A stretch of DNA of 52,832 bases. Source: an uncultured Pelagibacteraceae bacterium. GTDB lineage: Bacteria; Pseudomonadota; Alphaproteobacteria; Pelagibacterales; Pelagibacteraceae. Location: the NCBI GenBank assembly GCA_902569105.1, contig CACFTE010000008.1, positions 1 through 52,832 of the forward strand. Direction: 5' to 3'. How positions within the stretch are numbered: the first letter of the stretch is position 1; every line of letters begins with the position of its first letter. The notes under the pieces were generated by a model. That model was not told the DNA's origin. It was given only the letters and a program-made list of their open reading frames with translations, and did no database searches. Of this stretch, positions 1-8,841 are shown one piece after another. The position numbers and the translations under genes were made by a program.

Positions 1-1
1 A

Positions 2-328
2 GAACAGTATAATAAATATTTAATTATAAATTCTATTAAATCAATCAATTCAATCAATTTCTCCCTACCTGATTTAAAATCAAGATTAAAGAATTGTATA
101 TTTGCAAAAATAGATAAACCTGATGATGAAATGATATTTGCATTAGTTTTAAAACATTTTTCTGATAGACAAATAAAAATTGAGAAAAAAATTATAGAAT
201 ATATAACTAAAAGAATTGAAAGGTCGTATGGAAAAATACTAAATTTTATATATAAAGTAGATCAATTTAGTTTAATTAATAAAAAACCAATTGATTATAA
301 ATCAATAAAAAAAATTTTAGAGGCATAA
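2..328 (+). CDS. hda: Hda/DnaA-family regulator, C-terminal part (partial)
   Basis: The frame is open from the window edge, so only the last 108 residues are present. Residues such as FSLPDLKSRL, the PDDEM.FALVLKHFSDRQIKI stretch and ITKRIERSYG match the AAA+ lid region of Hda, the DnaA-related protein that stimulates ATP hydrolysis by DnaA after replication starts. The DnaA DNA-binding domain IV is absent: the protein stops soon after the lid, which favours Hda over DnaA itself. Its stop codon directly abuts the aspS start, so the two are probably co-transcribed. The Walker motifs lie outside the window and could not be checked. Confidence 0.8.
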   Translation, partial: EQYNKYLIINSIKSINSINFSLPDLKSRLKNCIFAKIDKPDDEMIFALVLKHFSDRQIKIEKKIIEYITKRIERSYGKILNFIYKVDQFSLINKKPIDYKSIKKILEA

Positions 329-2119
329 TTGAATAAATATAGAACACATAATTGTAATGAGTTGACCAAAAAACATGTTAATAAATTAGTAAGATTATCA
401 GGGTGGGTTCATAAAAAAAGAGATCATGGAAATCTTTTATTTATTGATTTGCGAGATAATTTTGGATTAACCCAATGTATTGTTGATAAAGAAAATAAAA
501 ATTTTTCTAGACTTGAAAAAACTCCTCTAGAAACAGTAATAAAAATTGATGGAAATGTATTACAGAGGTCAGCTGAAACAATAAATAACGAAATTTCTAC
601 CGGTGACATAGAGGTAAAAATAAACTCCTTTGAAGTTTTGGGGACTACAAAAGAACTTCCAATGCCTGTTTTTTCTGATCAAGAGTATGCTGAGGAAATA
701 AGACTTAAATATAGATTTTTGGATCTAAGAAGAAAAAAAATTCATAATAATATTATTCTTAGATCTAAAGTTATATCTTTCATTAGAAAGGAAATGGAAA
801 AACTTGGCTTTAACGAGTTCCAAACTCCAATTTTGACTTCTTCAAGCCCAGAAGGGGCCAGAGATTTTCTAGTACCTAGTAGACTAAATCCGGGAAAGTT
901 CTATGCTTTACCTCAAGCGCCACAACAATTTAAGCAATTAATAATGGTTTCAGGATTTGATAGGTATTTTCAAATTGCACCTTGTTTTAGAGATGAAGAC
1001 GCTAGATCAGATAGAAGTCCTGGCGAGTTTTATCAGCTAGATATTGAAATGTCATTTGTAGAACAAGAGGATGTATTTGATGTTGTAGAAAAATTAATGG
1101 TTAATTTATTTAATCATTTTTCAAATAAGAAAATGATGTTTAAAAAATTTCCAAGAATTCCATTCAAAGAATCCATGAATAAATATGGTACTGACAAGCC
1201 TGATTTGAGAAACCCATTATTAATTTCTGACATTTCAGAAATTTTTAGTAGAGATGACGTAAAATTTGAAATATTTAAAAAACTGTTAAAGTCTGGTTCA
1301 TTAATAAAAGCGATAGTTACCAAAAATACTAACACAAAACCAAGAAGCTTTTTTGATAATATTGATAAGTGGGCAAAAGAACAAGGTTGGAATGGACTAG
1401 CATATTTTTCAATTGAAAAAGATAATAACGAAAAGTTAATTGGAAAAGGTCCAGTTGGAAAATTTTTTTCTGAGGAGGCTATAAAAGAAGTAATGAAAAT
1501 TACCTCAGCTGAGATAGGTGATAGTATTTTTATGTCATGTAGTAAAGAAGATGAAATTTTCGAAATTATGTCTAAATCTAGAAATAAAATAGCCGAAGAT
1601 TTGAATATTATTGATGAAAATTCATTTGCATTTTGTTGGATTACTGATTTTCCTATATTTGAGTTAGATAAGGAAACATCAAAAATAAATTTTAGTCATA
1701 ATCCTTTTTCAATGCCTCAGGGAGATCCGTACAAATTAGATTTGTTAAATCCATTAGAATTAAAAGCCTATCAGTACGATATTGTCTGTAATGGTGTTGA
1801 GTTATCCTCAGGTGCAATCAGAAATCATATACCAGAATTGATGTATAAATTATTTTTAATAGCTGGTTATGATAAAAGTCAAGTTGATGAAAAATTTAGC
1901 GGTATGATAAATGCTTTAAGCTATGGAGCTCCTCCCCATGGAGGTATTGCACCTGGCATTGATAGAATAGTAATGCTTTTAGCAAATGAAAAAAATATTA
2001 GAGAGGTGACAATGTTTCCAATGAATCAAAATGCTCAAGATTTATTGATGAATGCTCCTTCAGAAATAAATGAAGAGCAGCTAAAAGAATTAAACTTAAA
2101 AATTTTGGAGAAAAAATAA
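329..2119 (+). CDS. aspS: aspartyl-tRNA synthetase
   Basis: A class II synthetase charging tRNA-Asp, 596 residues, the usual length for the bacterial type with an N-terminal OB fold and an inserted GAD domain. The OB fold (LSGWVHKKRDHGNLLFIDLRD) is at about residues 22-42. The motif 2 region reads FRDEDARSDRSPGEFYQLD, the alphaproteobacterial form, and motif 3 (GAPPHGGIAPGIDR) is near residue 540. The start is TTG, immediately after the upstream stop codon; no upstream in-frame ATG is possible. Alphaproteobacterial AspRS enzymes are often non-discriminating (Asp and Asn), with GatCAB finishing Asn-tRNA; that is inference here. Confidence 0.97.
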   Translation: MNKYRTHNCNELTKKHVNKLVRLSGWVHKKRDHGNLLFIDLRDNFGLTQCIVDKENKNFSRLEKTPLETVIKIDGNVLQRSAETINNEISTGDIEVKINSFEVLGTTKELPMPVFSDQEYAEEIRLKYRFLDLRRKKIHNNIILRSKVISFIRKEMEKLGFNEFQTPILTSSSPEGARDFLVPSRLNPGKFYALPQAPQQFKQLIMVSGFDRYFQIAPCFRDEDARSDRSPGEFYQLDIEMSFVEQEDVFDVVEKLMVNLFNHFSNKKMMFKKFPRIPFKESMNKYGTDKPDLRNPLLISDISEIFSRDDVKFEIFKKLLKSGSLIKAIVTKNTNTKPRSFFDNIDKWAKEQGWNGLAYFSIEKDNNEKLIGKGPVGKFFSEEAIKEVMKITSAEIGDSIFMSCSKEDEIFEIMSKSRNKIAEDLNIIDENSFAFCWITDFPIFELDKETSKINFSHNPFSMPQGDPYKLDLLNPLELKAYQYDIVCNGVELSSGAIRNHIPELMYKLFLIAGYDKSQVDEKFSGMINALSYGAPPHGGIAPGIDRIVMLLANEKNIREVTMFPMNQNAQDLLMNAPSEINEEQLKELNLKILEKK

Positions 2120-2120
2120 A

Positions 2121-2945
2121 TTACTTCTTTTTTCCTTTTAAATTGAGCTTTATATCGGAAAGATCAACCAATTTTTCTCTATAATTATTTCTTACAAAAC
2201 CTTTGCTTGTTATATCTTTAACTAATTTTATAAGTTGGTTTTGTTCTTCGTTATTCTGTTCTCCATCTTCTGAATTTGACGAACCAGCAATTGAGGGAGT
2301 GTGAGCTAAATCTTCTCTATTTAAGTAAGATATTGCAAGTTCTCTAAAAATATAGTCTAAGATTGACGAAGCACTTAATATCCTGTCATTTCCTTGAACT
2401 TTTCCTGATGGTTCGAATTTTGTACCAATAAAAGCATTTACGAATTCATCTAATGGCACTCCATATTGCAAACCAAGGGATATTGCTATTGCAAAATTAT
2501 TCATTAATGCCTTAACAAGCTCACCCTCTTTTGACGTGTCTATAAATATTTCTCCAATTTTACCATCTTCATACTCACCAGTGTGCAAATATACCTTGTG
2601 GTCACCTATTGTAGCTTTTTGAATGTAGCCCTTTCTTCTATCAGGCATACCAAATCTTTTGGTAATATTTTCCTTAAAGGTATTGTTTATAACAACATTT
2701 TTATTAATATTTTTCTGAGTATTATTATTTAAATTACCAACAGTTTCTTTGTAATTAACCTCTATTTTGTCACTATTTTTTTCAAGATTTTTTGTATTCC
2801 TTTTGTCGAATTTTACATCCAAAATTTCAAATTCTCCATCTTCTCTTTTATCAAGTTGGTCTAATTGATTTTTACTAATATCGTCTAGATAATGTTTAAC
2901 TTTGAAAGTACACGTATAATAAGTTTCAACCGTATATTTTGCCAT
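2121..2945 (-). CDS. stand-alone TSCPD-domain protein resembling the C-terminal part of class II ribonucleotide reductase
   Basis: 274 residues. The middle (about 95-215) carries [56 protein letters not shown] and [21 protein letters not shown], which match the TSCPD region at the C-terminus of B12-dependent reductase NrdJ and the separate NrdJb chain known in pseudomonads. The catalytic barrel, its cysteines and the C-terminal Cys pairs of NrdJ are absent; the tail is lysine-rich (KLNLKGKKK). Residues 35-90 are low-complexity and Asn/Lys-rich, probably a linker. It faces aspS tail to tail with a 1-bp gap. It cannot reduce nucleotides alone; it may be a partner or regulator of a reductase encoded elsewhere, or have an unrelated role. 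Confidence 0.7.
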   Translation of the reverse strand: MAKYTVETYYTCTFKVKHYLDDISKNQLDQLDKREDGEFEILDVKFDKRNTKNLEKNSDKIEVNYKETVGNLNNNTQKNINKNVVINNTFKENITKRFGMPDRRKGYIQKATIGDHKVYLHTGEYEDGKIGEIFIDTSKEGELVKALMNNFAIAISLGLQYGVPLDEFVNAFIGTKFEPSGKVQGNDRILSASSILDYIFRELAISYLNREDLAHTPSIAGSSNSEDGEQNNEEQNQLIKLVKDITSKGFVRNNYREKLVDLSDIKLNLKGKKK

Positions 2946-2976
2946 AATTTAAAAAACTTTTGAGTTTAATAATTTA

Positions 2977-2988
2977 ATGTATATACAT
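2977..2988. promoter_or_regulatory. 12-bp perfect palindrome in a divergent promoter gap
   Basis: ATGTATATACAT is self-complementary and lies in the middle of the short gap between the divergent TSCPD and NDUFA12 genes. It could be a shared operator or simply overlapping -10 elements; in DNA this A+T rich the chance of a random palindrome is appreciable. Confidence 0.2.
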
Positions 2989-3039
2989 AATTTTAATTTA
3001 GTCTAATTTTATTTTTACAATTAGAAATTGAAAAAAAAC

Positions 3040-3402
3040 ATGTTGACATTCATTAAAGAAATTTTGACCTGGTGGAATCGCCAAACTGTTGGGACAAGAC
3101 TTCAAACAATTTTTTCTGGAAAGTTTGTTGGTGAAGATGAATTTGGAAATAAATATTATGAAAATAAAAAGAAAAAAAAAAGATGGGTTATTTACAGCGG
3201 AGAGATTGAAGCAACAAAAATTCCTGTCGAATGGTATTCTTGGATGCACTCAATAAAAAATAAAATTGAGGATACTCATGAATTAAAAAAATATCATTGG
3301 CAACAAGGACATTTATCTAACCAAACAGGAACAAGCAAAGCTTATAATCCACAAAAGAACCAGAATGCAACAAAAAAGAAATATAAAACTTGGAATAATT
3401 AA
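3040..3402 (+). CDS. NDUFA12-family NADH:ubiquinone oxidoreductase accessory subunit
   Basis: 120 residues. The N-terminal stretch ILTWWNRQTVGTRLQT, then VGEDEFGNKYYENK and RWVIYSGEIEATKIPVEWYSWMH, are diagnostic for the NDUFA12/B17.2 subunit of complex I, kept by alphaproteobacteria and mitochondria. The protein sits on the matrix/cytoplasmic side of complex I and helps assembly and stability. I chose the ATG at 3040 rather than the TTG at 3028 because family members begin a few residues before the TWWN motif. The 3' end overlaps the next gene by 38 bp in another frame. The last 20 residues are Lys/Asn-rich and not conserved. Confidence 0.88.
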   Translation: MLTFIKEILTWWNRQTVGTRLQTIFSGKFVGEDEFGNKYYENKKKKKRWVIYSGEIEATKIPVEWYSWMHSIKNKIEDTHELKKYHWQQGHLSNQTGTSKAYNPQKNQNATKKKYKTWNN

Positions 3403-3763
3403 TTATTTAATATTAATTAATCTGTTGATTAGTTTTTCATTTTCTGTAGCTCAAGAATCGAAAAATACTTTAGTAGAAATTAATGTTTTGGATAAAGTAA
3501 GTTCAAAAAACACTATCTTAAAACTAAATATAGGTGAGGAAAAAAAATTTCAAAATTTATTAATTAAAGTGTTAAAATGTGAAAATTCTAAGTTCGACGA
3601 TGATCCTGAGATTACAGCATATATTCAAGTTAAAGATTTAAATCTATCGGATAATGAGAAAGTATTTATTTTTAATGGTTGGACCTTCTCATCAAGTCCT
3701 ACCCTAAATCCATTTGATCATCCTGTCTATGATTTATGGCTAAGCTCTTGTAAAACTATATAA
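3365..3763 (+). CDS. secreted DUF2155 protein
   Basis: 132 residues with an N-terminal hydrophobic segment (about 10-30, ending in SVAQES) that looks like a signal peptide. The rest matches DUF2155: a VLDKVSSKNTILKLNIGEEKKF strand region, a Cys in LLIKVLKCENS, and the C-terminal GWTFSSSPTLNPFDHPVYDLW, which is the family hallmark. DUF2155 proteins are common in alphaproteobacteria next to the NDUFA12 gene, as here. Function unknown; probably periplasmic. The first 38 bp overlap the NDUFA12 gene, and the stop interlocks with the accC stop on the other strand over 8 bp. Confidence 0.85.
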   Translation: MQQKRNIKLGIINYLILINLLISFSFSVAQESKNTLVEINVLDKVSSKNTILKLNIGEEKKFQNLLIKVLKCENSKFDDDPEITAYIQVKDLNLSDNEKVFIFNGWTFSSSPTLNPFDHPVYDLWLSSCKTI

Positions 3764-5093
3764 TTTTTTCGTTATCTAGCCATGTAACATTAAAGTCCGA
3801 GTTTACAAACTTTTCATGATTAATTAATTTTTTATGAAGTTCAATTGTTGTAGTTATTCCCTCAATCACAAATTCATCTAAAGATCTATTCATTCTTTGT
3901 ATAGCTTCAGTTCTATTTCTACCATGACAAATAAGTTTACAAATCATACTATCGTAATAAGGAGTAACTTTATAACCCTGATATATAGCTCCATCTACCC
4001 TAGTACGAAATCCAGATGGTTGGTGGCACATGCCTATTGTTCCTGGAGAAGGTTGAAAATTATTCGATGGATCTTCAGCATTAATACGACATTCTATAGC
4101 GTGGCCTCGAGGTTTTATATCCTCTTGTTTTAATGCTGTTTCACCTGTATATGCAATGAAAATTTGCTCTTTAATAATGTCTATACCCGTTACAACTTCA
4201 GTTACAGGATGCTCTACTTGAACTCTTGTGTTCATTTCTAAAAAATAAAATTTACCATCTTCATATATAAATTCTATTGTTCCTGCCCCTTGGTATCCTA
4301 TTTTTTCCACCATTTTAACCGTTCTATCAAATAAATCTTTTCTAATATTATTATCTAAAATTGGACTTGGAGTTTCTTCGATAAGTTTTTGATGTCTTCT
4401 TTGTACAGAGCAATCTCTCTCATGTAAATGTACAACTCTATTTTTGCCTGCTAAAATTTGAACTTCTATATGTCTTGGGTTTTCAAAAAATTTTTCAATA
4501 TAAACTTCATCATTACCAAAATATTTTTTTGCTTCTAATTTTGCTGTGAGAAATAGATTTTCAAAATCATTTTCGTTTTTTACTATTTTCATACCTTTTC
4601 CACCACCACCTCCTGCAGCTTTAATTAGGACTGGTAATTCAGTTATTTTTAGTATTTCTTTAGCATCTTTTATATTTTTTACCCCACCTTCTGAACCTTC
4701 AATAACAGGCAATCCATGTTCTTTTGCAATTTTTTTAGCTTGAATTTTATCTCCCATCATTTGAATATGTTTAGAATTTGGTCCAATAAATTTAATATTA
4801 TTTTCTTCAAGTATTTTTGCAAAATTGTAGTTTTCTGACAAAAAACCATATCCTGGATGAACTGCTTCTGCATTAGTCAGCTCGACAGCAGAAAGGATAG
4901 ATGGAATATTTAAATAGCTACTTGCTGGTTGATGTGAACCTACGCATATACTTTCATCAGCTAATTTTACGTGCATACTTTCTCTGTCAACATCTGAATG
5001 AATCGCAACTGTAGAAATTCCCCATTCTTTGCAAGCTCTAATAATTCTCACAGCTATCTCGCCTCTGTTAGCTATCAAAATTTTTTTAAACAT
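3756..5093 (-). CDS. accC: acetyl-CoA carboxylase, biotin carboxylase subunit
   Basis: 445 residues, the normal AccC length. It carboxylates the biotin of AccB using ATP and bicarbonate, the first half-reaction of malonyl-CoA synthesis. Visible are the N-terminal LIANRGEIAVRIIRA, the ATP-grasp glycine loop KAAGGGGGKGMK (159-170), CSVQRRHQKLIEE (228-240) and the catalytic EMNTRVQVEHPVTE (286-299). It starts one base after accB ends on the same strand, forming an aroQ-accB-accC operon. The length rules out a fused propionyl- or pyruvate-carboxylase. Confidence 0.97.
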   Translation of the reverse strand: MFKKILIANRGEIAVRIIRACKEWGISTVAIHSDVDRESMHVKLADESICVGSHQPASSYLNIPSILSAVELTNAEAVHPGYGFLSENYNFAKILEENNIKFIGPNSKHIQMMGDKIQAKKIAKEHGLPVIEGSEGGVKNIKDAKEILKITELPVLIKAAGGGGGKGMKIVKNENDFENLFLTAKLEAKKYFGNDEVYIEKFFENPRHIEVQILAGKNRVVHLHERDCSVQRRHQKLIEETPSPILDNNIRKDLFDRTVKMVEKIGYQGAGTIEFIYEDGKFYFLEMNTRVQVEHPVTEVVTGIDIIKEQIFIAYTGETALKQEDIKPRGHAIECRINAEDPSNNFQPSPGTIGMCHQPSGFRTRVDGAIYQGYKVTPYYDSMICKLICHGRNRTEAIQRMNRSLDEFVIEGITTTIELHKKLINHEKFVNSDFNVTWLDNEKII

Positions 5094-5516
5094 TTATTCA
5101 ATTATTATAAGAGTTTGACCAAACTCTACAGGCTGGCCATCAGAAACGCAAATTTCTTTAATAGTTCCATCAAAAGTACTTGGAACATGATTCATTGTTT
5201 TCATAGCTTCAACAATCATTATTGTATCGCCTTTTTTAATTTTTTTTCCAACTTCTGCAAATTTTTTACCACCTGGTTCAGGAGCCAAATAGGCTGTTCC
5301 AATAATTGGAGATGTTACTTTTTTACCAGAAGACTCCTTTCTGAACTCTTCTTTACTTATTTGTTTAGTTCCTACAGTGTTAGTTGATCCAAATTCTACA
5401 TTTGATTTCTTTGAAACTTTTATTTTTGTGTCCTTATAAGAGTATTCAATTTCGTTTAGATTGAATTCATCCAGGCAATCTTTTAGTTCTTTAATAATTT
5501 TTTTATTTATTTCCAT
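5094..5516 (-). CDS. accB: acetyl-CoA carboxylase, biotin carboxyl carrier protein
   Basis: 140 residues. The C-terminal biotinyl domain (about 68-140) contains EAMKTMN with the biotinylated lysine at residue 106, then the typical G...EICVSDGQPVEFGQTL ending. The middle region, about 40-66, is a linker rich in Ser/Thr/Lys, shorter than in many bacteria. Cytoplasmic carrier between AccC and the AccAD carboxyltransferase. It overlaps the end of aroQ by 14 bp and is directly followed by accC, so translation is probably coupled. Confidence 0.95.
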   Translation of the reverse strand: MEINKKIIKELKDCLDEFNLNEIEYSYKDTKIKVSKKSNVEFGSTNTVGTKQISKEEFRKESSGKKVTSPIIGTAYLAPEPGGKKFAEVGKKIKKGDTIMIVEAMKTMNHVPSTFDGTIKEICVSDGQPVEFGQTLIIIE

Positions 5517-5952
5517 TTTGTATCATTTCATAAATTGCATTTATGGCTAAAATATAGCCAGAAGTTCCTAAGCCACATATAATTCCAGTAACAATATCAC
5601 TTATAAGAGATTTACGTCTGAATTCTTCTCTTTTATGAATATTTGAGATATGCAATTCAATTGAAGGTTTCTTAAATAAACTTAAAGCATCTCGAATAGC
5701 AACTGATGTGTGTGTAAAAGCTGCAGCATTCAATATCAATCCATCATATAATTTTCGAGATTCTTGTATTTTAGTTACTAATTCACCTTCTATATTTGAC
5801 TGATAAAAATCGACATTAATTTTCATCTTGGCAGCCTCTAATTTACATCTATTCAATAAATTTTCGTAAGTTTCACTCCCATAAATTGATTTATCTCTAT
5901 CACCTAGTAAATTTATATTTGGACCGTTGATTATTATGATATTATTTTGCAC
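5503..5952 (-). CDS. aroQ: type II 3-dehydroquinate dehydratase
   Basis: 149 residues. It converts 3-dehydroquinate to 3-dehydroshikimate in the shikimate pathway. Family motifs are INGPNINLLGDRDKSIYG with the catalytic Tyr (about residue 25), YQSNIEGELV, NAAAFTHTSVAIRDAL and ELHISNIHKREEFR with the catalytic His. It has a GTG start. It opens the aroQ-accB-accC operon, an arrangement common in proteobacteria, and is divergent from thiS with only 16 bp between the start codons. Confidence 0.95.
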   Translation of the reverse strand: MQNNIIIINGPNINLLGDRDKSIYGSETYENLLNRCKLEAAKMKINVDFYQSNIEGELVTKIQESRKLYDGLILNAAAFTHTSVAIRDALSLFKKPSIELHISNIHKREEFRRKSLISDIVTGIICGLGTSGYILAINAIYEMIQNGNK

Positions 5953-5968
5953 AAATTATTTATAATAC

Positions 5969-6187
5969 ATGAAAAAAAAAAATAAAATAAAAATAAAGTT
6001 AAATGGCAAAATAATAAGTATCGATAAAGGTATAAATCTTGGAATCTTGATCAATAATTTAAAATTTCCTCTAAATAAGATTGCTATTGAAAAAAATAAC
6101 TTGATTGTTGAGAAGAAAAAAATTAATAAAATTTTCTTAAAACCAAATGATAAAGTTGAAATTGTTCATTTTATAGGTGGCGGATGA
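5969..6187 (+). CDS. thiS: sulfur carrier protein ThiS
   Basis: 72 residues with the ubiquitin-like beta-grasp pattern (IKLNGK...[20 protein letters not shown]...[12 protein letters not shown]). The C-terminal Gly-Gly, thiocarboxylated before sulfur transfer to the thiazole of thiamine, is present with one extra Gly. Its stop overlaps the thiG start (ATGA). A TATAAT at 5961-5966 ends only 2 bp before the ATG, too close to drive this start by the usual geometry, so the real promoter is probably upstream inside aroQ. There is no room for a TPP riboswitch leader. Confidence 0.92.
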   Translation: MKKKNKIKIKLNGKIISIDKGINLGILINNLKFPLNKIAIEKNNLIVEKKKINKIFLKPNDKVEIVHFIGGG

Positions 6188-6963
6188 TAGATAAAAAAGA
6201 TTATTTCAAAATCTCAAATAAGAAGTTTAGCTCAAGATTAATTGTTGGAACTGGAAAATATAAAGACTTTGAAGAATGTGCTAAAGCAGTAAAAGCATCT
6301 GGAGCAGAAATAGTTACAGTTGCAGTAAGGAGAGTAAATATTTCTGATAAAAAAAAACCTATACTAATGGATTATTTAAACCCAAAAAATATTACTTATT
6401 TACCAAATACTGCTGGATGTTTTAATTCAGATGATGCATTAAGAACACTAAGATTAGCAAGAGACATTGGAGGATGGAAATTAGTTAAGTTAGAAATATT
6501 AGGAGATAAAAAAACTTTGTTACCAGATATGATAGAGACGCTTAAATCAACAGAGATACTTACAAAAGAAGGATTTCAAGTAATGGTATATTGTAATGAC
6601 GACCCCTTGATTGCTAAAAGATTAGAAGATGTAGGAGCTGTTGCAGTTATGCCTTTAGCTGCTCCAATAGGATCTGGATTAGGAATACAAAACAAAATAA
6701 ATATTAAAATTATTAAACAAAATATTAAAATTCCTCTTTTAATTGATGCTGGAATAGGCCAGGCATCGGACGCAGCAATTGCAATGGAGCTAGGATGTGA
6801 CGGTGTATTAATTAATACTGCTATAGCTAAATCGAAATATCCAGTCGAAATGGCTAAAGCTATGAAGTATGCTGTGATCGCTGGAAGGAAATCATATTTA
6901 TCAGGAAGAATGTCTAAAAGTTTTTTTGGTGACCCTTCCTCTCCAAAAAAAGGTATTATTTAG
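6184..6963 (+). CDS. thiG: thiazole synthase
   Basis: 259 residues, TIM-barrel enzyme forming thiazole phosphate from deoxyxylulose phosphate, dehydroglycine and ThiS-thiocarboxylate. Signatures are [25 protein letters not shown] with the Schiff-base lysine expected downstream in [11 protein letters not shown], then [20 protein letters not shown] and the phosphate site [28 protein letters not shown]. It follows thiS with a 4-bp overlap. Its stop interlocks with the RNase E/G stop on the other strand (8-bp overlap). SAR11 cells are known to depend on imported pyrimidine precursor for thiamine; thiC is not in this window. Confidence 0.96.
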   Translation: MIDKKDYFKISNKKFSSRLIVGTGKYKDFEECAKAVKASGAEIVTVAVRRVNISDKKKPILMDYLNPKNITYLPNTAGCFNSDDALRTLRLARDIGGWKLVKLEILGDKKTLLPDMIETLKSTEILTKEGFQVMVYCNDDPLIAKRLEDVGAVAVMPLAAPIGSGLGIQNKINIKIIKQNIKIPLLIDAGIGQASDAAIAMELGCDGVLINTAIAKSKYPVEMAKAMKYAVIAGRKSYLSGRMSKSFFGDPSSPKKGII

Positions 6964-8750
6964 TTTTTTTTTTATATTTTTTAAAAAATTTTTTTTTGGG
7001 TATTTTTTTAAATGTTTTTTTGAAAGTTTTCTTTTTTTCCTCAAATTTGATTATATTTGAATCATTAGGTATAATTTTTTCAGATTGTATGGTCTCAATA
7101 ATTTTGTTTGTTTTAGATTTAAATTCTATTTTATAATCGTTTACTCCAAAATTTAATTCATCTTTAAATGAAATTTTAACTTTATTTTTCTTTTGAAAAA
7201 AAAGTATATCTTGTTCACTATTCTTGGATAAAAAATCTATAATTTTTCTATTAAGATAAATTATAATTTCTTTTGATTTATTTTCTAAAGATTTAATTTC
7301 TGCTAATTTTAAAACCTTTAAAGCTTGTGACTCATTCGTTAGGTTCATAATCCATTTTACATTGCTTTCCCTTAATCTTTGTCTAGACATTTCAAGTAAA
7401 CCAAAATGAGTAATTCTTCCTATTTGAATTCTCGCTCTATCTTTTCTACATTTTTCTTTTAATTTTCTCTCCACCTGTCTCCTGTTTGAAAAATTATGCA
7501 TATCAATAAAGTCTATTATTATTAATCCAGATAGATCTCTTATCTTTATTTGTCTTGAGATTTCCTCAGCAGCTTCTAAATTTGTATCTAAAGCAGTGCT
7601 TTCAACATTTTTTTGTTTAATTGATCTACCCGAGTTAACATCTATCGAAACTAGTGCCTCAGTCGGATTTATCACAAGATAACCTCCTGATTTCAGTTTC
7701 ACTTCTGTTTTATAAATTTCGTAAAGTTTGCCTTCAATATTATTGTTAAAAAAAAAGTGGAATTTTTTCTCTATATTTTTTAACTTTTTTAATCTGTTTA
7801 GGCATCAATTGTTTTATATATGTTTTAGCTTTTTGATATCCCTCGTTACCTTCTACAAAAATACTTTGAACATCATCATCCACCATGTCTCTAATACTTC
7901 TTTTAATAATATCACTTTCCTCAAAGATTATTGATGGAGCAATTGAATCCATAGCTTTTTTTTTAATTTCTTCCCATGAAGAAATTGAATTTTTTAAATC
8001 ATTTTCAATATCGTTTTTTGTCTTATTTGACCCTGCGGTCCTAACTATCAAGCCCATTTCTTTCGGGATATTTATCAAATTTAATATTTGTCGAATTTTT
8101 TTTCTTTCTATCGGATTAAAAATTTTTCTAGATATGCCCCCGCCTTTTGGTGTGTTAGGCATTAAAACTGTATATTTACCTGCAATTGAAATAAAAGTTG
8201 TTAATGCAGCACCCTTTAAACCTCTTTCATCTTTAAGAACTTGAACTAAAATTACTTGGTTAGGTTTAATTACTTCTTGAATTTTATATTTTTTTTTTTT
8301 AATTGAAAAATTGTTAGAACTTAATTCTACACTTTTTTCATTACTTTGGCTCTCATCATCTTGAATTTCAATTTTATTATCTGGTTCAAGAATTTTTTCT
8401 TCTAAGTCTTTCTCCTCTAAATCTTTTTCGTTTATTTCACTTTGTTTTTGTAATTCAACTCTTGTTTCTTCTTCCTCTTTTTTGATTAACTCAATATCAC
8501 TTTGAGGTATTTGATAATAATCACTTTGTATATCATTAAATGATAGAAATCCGTGCCTTTCCCTCCCGAAATCCACAAAAGCTGCTTGAAGAGAAGGTTC
8601 AATTCTACTTACTTTTCCTAGATAAATGTTGTTCTTAATTAGATTATTATTCTTTCCCTCGTATTCGTAATCTTCAATGTCATTATCTGATTTAAGAACG
8701 ACTCTAGTTTGTGTTGGATGCGAAGCATCAATAAATAAATTTTTTGCCAT
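6956..8750 (-). CDS. rne: ribonuclease E/G catalytic region, reading frame broken by a 1-nt shift in a T9 run
   Basis: Two minus-strand frames make one RNase E/G protein. 8750-7746 gives the N-terminal 334 residues: RNase H-like part, the S1 domain (about 32-58, [20 protein letters not shown]) interrupted by a long Glu/Lys-rich insert, then the 5'-sensor region ([14 protein letters not shown]). It stops at ...[12 protein letters not shown] inside nine T residues. Dropping one T restores [15 protein letters not shown] and joins the frame ending at 6956, giving 597 residues. The metal-binding aspartates, SIDVNS (D370) and LIIIDFID (D413), lie after the break, so the first part alone cannot be catalytic. 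The zinc-link CPxC motif is missing, and the C-terminus is a basic tail ([19 protein letters not shown]). The break may be a sequencing error, transcriptional slippage or +1 recoding. Confidence 0.85.
7748..7756 (-). other. homopolymer slip site in the RNase E/G gene
   Basis: Nine consecutive T residues on the coding (minus) strand, read CTT TTT TTT TAA C. A product with eight T, or a +1 ribosomal slip from TTT onto the overlapping TTT before the TAA, restores the full-length protein. No Shine-Dalgarno-like stimulator is seen just upstream, unlike the prfB site. Confidence 0.6.
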
Positions 8751-8841
8751 ATTTTTATGTTTATGTATTTTTTATTCATTTAAATTTTGTTAATTATATA
8801 TGCCATAACATTAACAAATTCGTAGGTTAAATAAAATAGAA

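Noticed and set aside
5953..5968. TPP riboswitch before thiS
   Set aside because: Only 16 bp lie between the divergent starts and no thi-box sequence is present.
7728..8244. Plus-strand open frames across the RNase E/G gene
   Set aside because: They are hydrophobic, low-complexity shadows of the A-rich antisense strand.
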